Below are positions 30,368 through 38,900 of a DNA stretch of 43,478 nucleotides, in pieces. Made by a program: the position numbers and the translations under genes. This DNA is from a virus: positions 1 to 43,478 of the IMG/VR virus record IMGVR_UViG_3300042879_003157; one strand, 5' to 3'. Under the pieces are notes generated by a model. It was given only the letters and a program-made list of their open reading frames with translations, was not told the DNA's origin and did no database searches. Positions within the stretch are counted from its first letter, which is position 1. The number at the start of each line of letters is the position of its first letter.

Positions 30368-32666
30368 TTGTTGTAATTGTCCTACATCAGATCCATTAGT
30401 TATTAATTGCAAAGGTTATTGGCAAGATGGACCTTGTATTAATGGACAAATTACAAGAACATTTATTGTTACAGCAGCACCTACTAACAACGGTGAACCA
30501 TGCCCCGCTAGTCCTATTACTATACCTTGTTATAATATTTCCGGGCCAAATAGTGTTTGTGTTGGTGGAACAATTCAATTAATTGGTACTAGTGCCGGTG
30601 GAACATGGAGTAGTAATAATGCAAATGTTACTGTTGTTAATGGATTAGTAACAGGTGTTTCAGTTGGGCAAAGTATTATTACATATGGTGTTAGTGGAAA
30701 TACTGATACACATACAGTAATTGTTCAAGCTCCAATTCCTGTAACACTTAATTGGGGTACAGCATCTTGTGTTGGAGATTCAGTTACAATTACGTCAACT
30801 ATTCCAGGAACTATAACAATAAATGGACCAGTTTCTAGTTCTGGGCAAACTCCTTTTGCTTTTACATTTGATATTCCCGGAACATATACAGCAACACATA
30901 CTTTATTTAATGGTAATAATTGTCCATTAACTGTAAATGTTAATACATATAATATAAATGAAACAGACAATAAAACTGCTGTAATAAATGGGCCAAATAA
31001 TATTTGTACTAACACTCAATATACAAGTTCATTTAATGGAGTTAATTTATCTGGCGGAACATGGAGTAGTAATGACCCAACTGTTGCTACAGTTTATAAT
31101 GGATTAGTGAATGTTGTTAATGCAGGAACTTTTATTTTAAATTATACTAAGCAAGATGGATGTATATTTTGGACAGGAAATAAAACAATTACTATAAGTG
31201 ATGCTTTACCATCACCACAAATTACTGGTACAAATTCATTATGTTTAAATGCAACTGCTACTTTATTAGCAACACCATTAGGTGGAATTTGGAATAGTGC
31301 TAATTCAAATATTGTTTCGGTAAATCAAAATGGCCAAATTACAGCACATTCTGTTGGCACCACTATAATATCATATATTATAACAAATGTTTGTGGAACA
31401 CAAAATATATCGCATTCAGTAACAGTAACACAAACACAATCTTTAACAATAACTGGAAATAATGATATTTGTTTAGGAAACACTACTACATTTACAGGTA
31501 CACCTTCAGGTGGAACATGGAGTAGTAGCAATACAACAATAGCTACAGTAAATTCAGCAGGTGTAATAACATCAGTATCTGCCGGAATATGTAATATTAT
31601 TTATACTCTTAACGCATCTTGTACTCAACCAAGTATTTCTAGATCATTAACTATAAATCCAATTCCAAATGTTGAAATTATTGGAAATTTAAGTATGTGT
31701 CAAGAACCCACATTAGGAAATATTATTAATTCTAATTGTTTAGCTTGCGCTCGTGTGGGTTTTGATTATGGAAAATATGGTGGTCAAGTATATTATAATA
31801 ATGATCTTTATACTTTTTTAATTTGGACTCAAACTGTAGGAACTGCACAATTTAATAATCAATCAAATACAGGTACTCTTACAGCTTTTGGAAATGAAAA
31901 TACAAATCAATTACAAAATTTAAGTCAAATTTTCGCATGGTATAAAGCAAGAGCCGTTTCTTTTATAAGTTCAACTTTACCTTTAACAACAAATCTTATT
32001 AATAATTGGTTTTTACCAAGTATAATAGATTTAAAAAGAGTGGAAAGTTTAATATCGTTTCCTCTTTGGAGTAGTAGTTGGGTAAATAATGGAGCTTATA
32101 TAAATACAAATCTTACTGTTGGATTAAATAATGCAACTAACTCGGTTTTACCAGGAATATATAAAAATAGTATATATGCAACAAAGTTAACAGGATCACC
32201 TGCTGGTGGAACATGGACTAGCACAAATAATATTAAATTTTTTAATCCTAATGGAGGAACATTTTTTCAAGGTTATTATTTAGGAGAAAAAGTTGATACA
32301 ATAACTAGTGATGAAGTTTGGGTTGTAAATACAGGAACAAGTGGAACAGTTACATATAGTGTAGATTGTAGTAGTGATACTAAAACAATAACTACAAATA
32401 ATAATACAGCAAATGCTATTACTGGACCAACAACATTATTAGTTGGTCAAACTGGAACTTATTCAATTACTTGTAGTAATGGAAACCTTAGTTGGAGTAC
32501 TATAGGTAGTCCTACAATTGCTCAATTAAATAATAATCAAATAACTGGAATTTCTCCAGGAACAATTACTCTTTTTGCTACTTGCGGTATAATTTGTCCA
32601 GCATATTCTTCATTAGAAATAACAATTGTGAATTGTCCATCTATAACATTAAATTTTGAAAATTAA
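30360..32666 (+). CDS. Ig-like (BIG2-type) repeat adhesin with inserted lectin-like domain (768 aa)
   Basis: The start at 30360 overlaps the preceding stop. After a Cys-rich head, bacterial Ig-like repeats follow, each with the signature GGTWSSxNxxIATVNxxGxI and then SVGTxIIxYxI. They lie at roughly residues 60-125, 205-280, 284-356, 360-435, 607-680 and 685-757. Between the fourth and fifth, residues about 450-605 form a different domain with NNWFLPSIIDLKRVES and PLWSSSWVNNGAY, resembling the DUF1566/Lcl lectin fold. Such Ig-like modules bind carbohydrates or host surfaces. It is probably a tail fibre or tip protein. A terminator follows. Confidence 0.75.
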   Translation: MSNCCNCPTSDPLVINCKGYWQDGPCINGQITRTFIVTAAPTNNGEPCPASPITIPCYNISGPNSVCVGGTIQLIGTSAGGTWSSNNANVTVVNGLVTGVSVGQSIITYGVSGNTDTHTVIVQAPIPVTLNWGTASCVGDSVTITSTIPGTITINGPVSSSGQTPFAFTFDIPGTYTATHTLFNGNNCPLTVNVNTYNINETDNKTAVINGPNNICTNTQYTSSFNGVNLSGGTWSSNDPTVATVYNGLVNVVNAGTFILNYTKQDGCIFWTGNKTITISDALPSPQITGTNSLCLNATATLLATPLGGIWNSANSNIVSVNQNGQITAHSVGTTIISYIITNVCGTQNISHSVTVTQTQSLTITGNNDICLGNTTTFTGTPSGGTWSSSNTTIATVNSAGVITSVSAGICNIIYTLNASCTQPSISRSLTINPIPNVEIIGNLSMCQEPTLGNIINSNCLACARVGFDYGKYGGQVYYNNDLYTFLIWTQTVGTAQFNNQSNTGTLTAFGNENTNQLQNLSQIFAWYKARAVSFISSTLPLTTNLINNWFLPSIIDLKRVESLISFPLWSSSWVNNGAYINTNLTVGLNNATNSVLPGIYKNSIYATKLTGSPAGGTWTSTNNIKFFNPNGGTFFQGYYLGEKVDTITSDEVWVVNTGTSGTVTYSVDCSSDTKTITTNNNTANAITGPTTLLVGQTGTYSITCSNGNLSWSTIGSPTIAQLNNNQITGISPGTITLFATCGIICPAYSSLEITIVNCPSITLNFEN

Positions 32667-32703
32667 CTTTTACAATAGTTGTTGGTTTCTATTGTGATTG
32701 TTG

Positions 32704-32728
32704 AAAAAGGGGGCAACCCCTTTTTTTT
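32704..32728 (+). terminator. Intrinsic terminator after fibre cluster
   Basis: AAAAAGGGG and CCCCTTTTT form a 9-bp stem around GCAA, with further T residues after it. An additional weak pair CAATAG/CTATTG (32672-32694) lies just upstream. Together they end the fibre operon. Confidence 0.85.
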
Positions 32729-32729
32729 G

Positions 32730-32737
32730 TATATTTG
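32730..32737 (+). promoter_or_regulatory. Bacteroidetes-type -7 promoter box
   Basis: TATATTTG matches the TAnnTTTG -7 consensus and lies 14 bases before the ATG at 32752, directly after a terminator. A TTTG -33 element at the normal distance is not seen, because that position is the terminator stem. Phage-encoded polymerase use is also possible. Confidence 0.4.
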
Positions 32738-32751
32738 TAAAAATATAAATT

Positions 32752-33912
32752 ATGAATTTATTAGAATCAAAAGTATTAAGCAGTTTAAAATGGAAAAAAT
32801 CCATAAAAGAATGCGCTAAAAAATTAGGAATTACAATAGATGATTATTGTAAAATAAAACAAAAATTAATTTCTGGAGATGAAAAATTAAATCATTATAA
32901 TTTAGAAAAAGGGGAGGCTAAATTAAACTGTGTTTCTTTACACGAACCAAAATCACCAAATGAAATTATAAAAATATTAAATATTGATATTTCAGAATGG
33001 AAATTATCTCAATATTGGAATAAACAAATGGGTGATCATTGGCGAATATCAGCGTTAATAACAAAAATTAATAATGATGAAAAATCTTTTAAATATTTAT
33101 TAGATAATTGGAAACCCAAAAAAAATCAAATATTTAAAAAATATATTGATAATGAAAATGAATCTGTTTGTGGAATTTTATCTATACAAGATATTCATTT
33201 TGGTAAAGAAAATAATGAATATGTTAATAAAGATTTTGAAAAATCTATTATTAATTTAATTAAAAAAGCAAATTTAATTTATAATATTAAAGAATTATTT
33301 TTTGTAATTGGCGGTGATATATTAAATATGGACACTTTTGATGGTACTACAACTCAAGGTACAGTAGTAGATAATAGTTTAAAAGCAACAAATGCTTATA
33401 TGCAAGCTTTTGATACAATGCATTGGGCTATTGAATATTTAATAAATTTTTGTAATAAATTACATGTAATTTATATTCCAGGAAATCATGATAGATTATC
33501 ATCTTTTCATTTAGTTCAAGCTTTATCAAAATCTATAATTTGCGATGATATAATTTGGGACACTGATTATAAAGAAAGAAAAATAAAAGTTTGGGGAAAA
33601 AACTTTTTAGCATTTGAACATGGTGATGTAAAATCAAAACATACACCTTTAATTTATGCTACAGAATTTTCTGAAGAATGGGGTAATACAAAGTATAGAA
33701 CTTTATTTACAGGGCATTATCATCAAAATAAAAAAGTCGAATATATAACAACTTCTGAAGAAATTGGTTTTGTTCATAAAACTCTTCCTAGTTTATGTAA
33801 AAATGATTACTATCATTATCACAATAAATATGTTGGTAATAGACGTTCTGCTGTTTTAGAAATTCAATCTGAAGAAAAAGGAGAAGTTTGTCAATTAGTT
33901 TATTCACTTTAA
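32752..33912 (+). CDS. Calcineurin-like metallophosphoesterase
   Basis: This 386-residue protein carries the full set of metallophosphoesterase motifs: SIQDIHFGK (Asp 147, His 149), IGGDILNMD (Asp 189), PGNHDR (Asn 245, His 246, Asp 247), FEHGD (His 290) and FTGHYHQ (His 322, His 324). The N-terminal 40 residues look like a helix-turn-helix (SIKECAKKLGITIDDYCKIK). These enzymes hydrolyse phosphate esters or nucleic acid ends using two metal ions. Its position between fibre and ring genes is unusual. It may be a DNA-repair/Mre11-type enzyme, a packaging helper or a virion-carried phosphatase. Confidence 0.88.
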   Translation: MNLLESKVLSSLKWKKSIKECAKKLGITIDDYCKIKQKLISGDEKLNHYNLEKGEAKLNCVSLHEPKSPNEIIKILNIDISEWKLSQYWNKQMGDHWRISALITKINNDEKSFKYLLDNWKPKKNQIFKKYIDNENESVCGILSIQDIHFGKENNEYVNKDFEKSIINLIKKANLIYNIKELFFVIGGDILNMDTFDGTTTQGTVVDNSLKATNAYMQAFDTMHWAIEYLINFCNKLHVIYIPGNHDRLSSFHLVQALSKSIICDDIIWDTDYKERKIKVWGKNFLAFEHGDVKSKHTPLIYATEFSEEWGNTKYRTLFTGHYHQNKKVEYITTSEEIGFVHKTLPSLCKNDYYHYHNKYVGNRRSAVLEIQSEEKGEVCQLVYSL

Positions 33913-33948
33913 TCTTGTTTTATTTGTTAGTTTTTTGTAAATTATAAT

Positions 33949-34491
33949 ATGGGATATAAAATACCAAATATTAAAGGACCTAGATATAGAAAAACAAGAT
34001 TAAACATATTAGAATATAGTAGACTTAAAAAATTTAAAGATTTAAACCCAATTTATAAAAATATTAAAAATAGCAAATTAAAAAAAATAATTAAACTTTT
34101 TAATGAAAAAATATGGGCAAATGTAATTGAATGCAGAGACGGTGTAGAATTACCTGAGTCTTTAGGGTATATATTTATTGCAACATGTAATTCAAATAAT
34201 CCTAAAAATATAAATTACAATTTATCACAAATATACAATAAACCATTATTAAATAGAAATTGGGAAACTGACGGTCATATTGCTAAAATAGTTTATACAA
34301 ATTTTTCTGTAAAATATAAATTTAAAAATAGAGATCTATGGAAATTTGAAGCTTGTAGAAATTTTAAAAGAACTTTATCAAAACATTATCCTCAAAATTG
34401 GACAAAATATATTGTTTTAAATAAAGATATATCAATATCAAGAATTATTAATCAAAAATATAATGAATACAATAGGAGAAGCGATAGGTAG
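33949..34491 (+). CDS. Conserved phage structural-region protein (180 aa)
   Basis: This basic protein of 180 residues includes the segment ECRDGVELPESLGYIFIATC, then NWETDGHIAKIVYTNFSVKY and LWKFEACRNFKRTLSKHYPQ. I recognise these blocks from an uncharacterised family common to crAss-like and other large gut phages, encoded beside neck and tail genes. No enzymatic motif is apparent. A nucleic-acid-binding or assembly role is possible. It ends in TAG and overlaps the next gene by 29 bases. Confidence 0.65.
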   Translation: MGYKIPNIKGPRYRKTRLNILEYSRLKKFKDLNPIYKNIKNSKLKKIIKLFNEKIWANVIECRDGVELPESLGYIFIATCNSNNPKNINYNLSQIYNKPLLNRNWETDGHIAKIVYTNFSVKYKFKNRDLWKFEACRNFKRTLSKHYPQNWTKYIVLNKDISISRIINQKYNEYNRRSDR

Positions 34492-35128
34492 AATTAGAAG
34501 TTTAATGAAAGCAAATTCTGATGATGCTTTTGTAACTGATAGATATATTTATAGTTTAATATTAAATTATGCGCAAGTTTTAATGCGGCGACAAGATAGT
34601 TTAAATAAATTAATGCGATTTAATTCTATATGGAAAACACTTCCTTATGTTAAGTTAATAACTCTTGATAAAACTGAATCTGCTTGTTTTAATGTAAGTA
34701 CTGGCTCTTTTATTAAAAGAACTGAAGAAAGATTACCTGATATGGTGGATGGTTATTGGGGGCCTTTAATTAGAGCAGTAACATCTTTAGATGGTAATAT
34801 TGAATATCAATCAACACAACCGGGAACATATACTTCAATATCAAAAACAACATCATTTAAATACAATAATAAAAAATATTTTTGGTTTTTAGATGGTTAT
34901 TTATATTTTCCAAATTCATCAGTAGATGCTGTAAAAGTTGAAGCTGTTTTTAATGATGATATTTCGCTTTGGAGATGCGAAGATAAATGTGTGCCTATGT
35001 ATAAACAAGATTTTAGTATACCTAAATTTTTATTTGCTGAAATAGAAAATCAAGTTTTAAGTTCTATGTTTAATTCTATAAAAATCCCTGTAGAAGACGC
35101 TGATAATAATAAAAATATAAATAGATGA
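34463..35128 (+). CDS. Tail/ring adaptor protein (221 aa)
   Basis: The protein opens with a helical pair (TIGEAIGRIRSLMKANSDDA, DRYIYSLILNYAQVLMRRQD). A beta domain follows, with ERLPDMVDGYWGPLIRAVTS and a conserved-looking YFWFLDGYLYFPN. These blocks recur in ring or adaptor proteins of the crAss-like neck. It is translationally coupled to its neighbours through a 29-base overlap at its start and an ATGA junction at its end. It likely stacks in the collar between the portal and tail. Confidence 0.65.
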   Translation: MNTIGEAIGRIRSLMKANSDDAFVTDRYIYSLILNYAQVLMRRQDSLNKLMRFNSIWKTLPYVKLITLDKTESACFNVSTGSFIKRTEERLPDMVDGYWGPLIRAVTSLDGNIEYQSTQPGTYTSISKTTSFKYNNKKYFWFLDGYLYFPNSSVDAVKVEAVFNDDISLWRCEDKCVPMYKQDFSIPKFLFAEIENQVLSSMFNSIKIPVEDADNNKNINR

Positions 35129-35982
35129 ACAAATATAGAACATTTGATCAATTATACGAAGATGTATCTGTTGATTTTGCAAGTTATACTTTAGAAGGTT
35201 TTGTAGATCCTGCGCAATTAATAAAAGTTGCTATTCGAGTTAATTATGATTTAGGATTAAAAATTCATAAAACAAAAGATACAGTATTAGAAATTGATCA
35301 TGGAAAAGCACTTCTTCCTTTAGATTTTGCATATTTAAATTACGCATTTAGATGTGGTAATTACACTATTTCTGAAGAAATGCCTTGTGGAACAACAATT
35401 GAAACATTTAATCCAGTACCTTATGTCCCTTCTCCAAATGAAGTTTCTAATTGTGAAACAACTCCTACATGTAATAATGTTTGTGTAATTCAAAATTGTA
35501 ATAATCAATATCAATTAATTCATAGAGTTGGTGGTTCTTTATCATATAGAGTATATAATATGTTTATTCCACTTAAAATTAAAAAAATAAACAAATATAC
35601 ATGTGATTGTTTTAGTGATGAAACTGCAGATGATATTGCAGAAATAAGAGACGGTTATATATACACGTCTTTTACTACAGGAAAAGTATATATTAATTAT
35701 CAAGGAGCAATGGAAGATACTAATGGAAATCTTTTAGTATTAGATCATCCTTATTGTAATGAATATTATGAATATGCATTAAAACAAAGGATATTAGAAA
35801 ATATGCTTTTTGGTGGAGAAAATGTAACTCCTCAATTAACACTTATAGAACAACGATTACGTGCTGCTAGAAATAATGCTTTAACATACGTTAATACCCC
35901 TGATTTTAAAGAAATGCAAAACGTTTGGCAAACAAATAGAAAAGCACAATATCATAATTATTATAGCATGTTTAAATCATAA
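35125..35982 (+). CDS. Tail adaptor/ring protein (285 aa)
   Basis: The 285 residues start with MNKYRTFDQLYEDVSVDFAS and a helical VDPAQLIKVAIRVNYDLGLK region. A beta domain follows (DTVLEIDHGKALLPLDFAYL, KVYINYQGAMEDTNGNLLVL), then C-terminal helices (YYEYALKQRILENMLFGG). The helix-beta-helix plan is that of tail-adaptor proteins related to P22 gp4-like rings. A Cys-rich insert (NCETTPTCNNVCVIQNCNN) lies in the middle. It is followed after 2 bases by the giant tail gene. Confidence 0.65.
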   Translation: MNKYRTFDQLYEDVSVDFASYTLEGFVDPAQLIKVAIRVNYDLGLKIHKTKDTVLEIDHGKALLPLDFAYLNYAFRCGNYTISEEMPCGTTIETFNPVPYVPSPNEVSNCETTPTCNNVCVIQNCNNQYQLIHRVGGSLSYRVYNMFIPLKIKKINKYTCDCFSDETADDIAEIRDGYIYTSFTTGKVYINYQGAMEDTNGNLLVLDHPYCNEYYEYALKQRILENMLFGGENVTPQLTLIEQRLRAARNNALTYVNTPDFKEMQNVWQTNRKAQYHNYYSMFKS

Positions 35983-35984
35983 CT

Positions 35985-38900
35985 ATGTCTAAAGAAAAAG
36001 TTTTAAATACCTTTTCAAAAGGTATGATAAAAGATATTCACGGTTCTATTCAAACAAATAATTCGTGGTCTCATGCAAGAAATGCAAAAAATAATTCTTT
36101 AGATGGTGATACTGGTGTTATAAGTAATGAACCTGCTAATTTTAAAACTGGAGTTATTCCTTATACAGCAATTGGTTTTATACACAAATCTGCAGATAAA
36201 TGGTATGTTTTTTCAACAGATGATGTTAATTCAGAAATAGGTTTATATGATGATAGTACCGGAGAATATAATTTAATTGTAAATGCTCCTTGTTTAAATT
36301 TTAATCGAAAATATTTAATAACCGGCGGTTCTAAAGAAAATTTTGATTGCACTTGGCAAATATATTGGGATGACGGTAATAATCCATCTAGAACATTAAA
36401 TGTTGATAAAATACCTTGGATTAAATATATAACAAGCCCACCTAATGCAAGTTGTATAACGTATGCTAATAGTAATGTTTTAAATTGTGAAGAATTAAGA
36501 ATTGCTCCTTTAGTTGATACACCTTGTGTTAAACTTTCAATTGGAAAAGATGGTGGACTTTTAAGAAATGGAGCTTATAAAGCTTTTATAGCATATTTAG
36601 AAAATGATCAAAAAGTAACAGATTATATTGGAATATCAAATATTCAAACATTATTTGATCATAATCAAAATTCAGGTTCTTTAATTGTTAATTTATCTAA
36701 TTTAGATAAAAATTTTGATTTTTTTGAATTAGTTATACTAAGTAATAATCAACAAAATATTGTTGCTAAAAAAATAGGATCTTATAGTACTCAACAAACC
36801 ACTGTTTATATAGATTATATTGATCAATCATTAGAAACGGTTTCTTTAAAAAATTTATTTTTAAGAACTCCAGCTTATGAAAAATCAGATAAAATGTTTG
36901 TTGTAAATGATTATTTAATAAGACAAGGACCGACAGAACAATTTGATTTTAATTATCAACCTTTAGCAAATCAAATTAAAACAGAATGGGTGGTTATTGA
37001 ATATCCTCAAGATTATTATATTAAAGGAGGAAATAATGTTGGGTATTTAAGAGATGAAGTTTATTCATTTTTTATAAGATGGGTGTATAATACTGGTGAA
37101 AAATCAAAATCTTATCATATACCAGGACGTTCAGCAAATCCACTTGGAAGAAATCAAAATGGAGATTTAATAAATGAATTAGGTCAAACAAGTGGCCCAA
37201 ATTCAGTGGATGGTTCTAATTATATGTTTGAAATATATAATACTGCAACAACAACATCTTTATCTCAATCTACATTTGGTGATGGTGTAATATTGGGTCG
37301 TGGTGAAATGGCATATTGGCAATCAACAGAAAAATATCCGGCAACACAACCGGAAATTTGGGATTCAACATACGTTGAAAATGGAATAAATTTAGGGGAA
37401 ACAACAAACACTAATTTTAATTTATGTGGTAAAAATATTAGGCATCACAAAATGCCCACTGAAGAAACATCTCCTATTTTAAAATTATATGATAAAACAA
37501 AAAATACAATTAGAATATTAGGTGTAGAATTTTCTAATATTAAAAAACCAAAATTTAATGATGGAAAAGAAATTCCAAATATTGTAGGATATGAAATTTT
37601 AAGAGGTTCGCGAGAAGGTAATAAATCTATTCTTGCTAAAGGTGTGTTTAGAAATATGCGGGAATACACTATTCCAGAAAGTACCTTAAAAGGTTTATAT
37701 CCAAATTATCCTTATAATGATTTAAATCCTGATATTTATTTTCATACAGGAAGTCAATTATTTTCAAAACGTTCTGACGGTTGTCATGATTTACAAGAAT
37801 CAATAACTGCTTTTAAACCATTAAGTGATTATTCTAAAAAAGTATTTACTTTTCATTCTCCCGATTTAATGTTTAAAGATGTATATTTAAATGCTAATGA
37901 AGTAAGATTATATGGAGAATATTTTGGTGAATCTATTGGTTATTTTATAAATTCAGAGCTTCACCCTAAAAATGTATTAATAAGAAATATAGGTGCAATT
38001 ATTGCAGCTATAGTTGGTATAGGATATGCTATAAAAGCAATGTCTGGAACAAGAACTACAAGTGTTGGTTTTCCAGCAAATATTGTTACTGGTATATTTG
38101 ATTTAAGTGGTGGAACAGCTGCTGATTCTCTTTTAACTGGAGGTTCGTTATATAATGCTGTTTTAGGTACACTTAGTGCTGCCGGTTTAGGTGCTGGAAT
38201 TAGATATGATAATGAAAGAAGCGATCCTATTGCAAGTGCTCCTGGATTAATTAAAATAGCAACAAGTTTTTTAATTCTTAGACAAAAATTAGCTGAAGGA
38301 GCTCAAGAAATTATAAATACAATGTATAATTTCTCAAAACCAAATGATCACGTATATAAACATAATTCATATGGTGAATTATTTGATTTTTCAAAAGCCG
38401 ATATTTATAATATTTTTAGAACAAAAATTGTAGATCAAAATTTTATTGGTTCTTCATTTCAAGTATTTAATAAAACTAATAAAATAAATAATTTATTTAG
38501 ACCTAAAACAATAGCTATTGCTGTAAATAATGAACTACCAAATCCAAGAATTGTTGATAAATCTAGATATGTTATTTCTGGTTATTTTGAAAATAATAGA
38601 ATTGTACATCAAGATAATTTTTTAAAATCTCCAGAAATTAAAAGATCAAAGCCTATATCAATGCAATATGGTGCTTTAAAATTTAATTTTCAAAACCAAT
38701 ATGGGCAATTAGATAATATAAAACAAACACTTGTTTTAACTTGTGCTAGTGTAAAATCTATTAGTTTATTAAATTCTATTCCTAATAAAAAAACAAGGAA
38801 TAAAAACACAAATAAAATATTTAAATCCGGAGTAATATTTGGAGGCGATGTTTATGTTAATCGCTACACTGAAAAAGTTATAATGCCTATTTTTTCTGAT

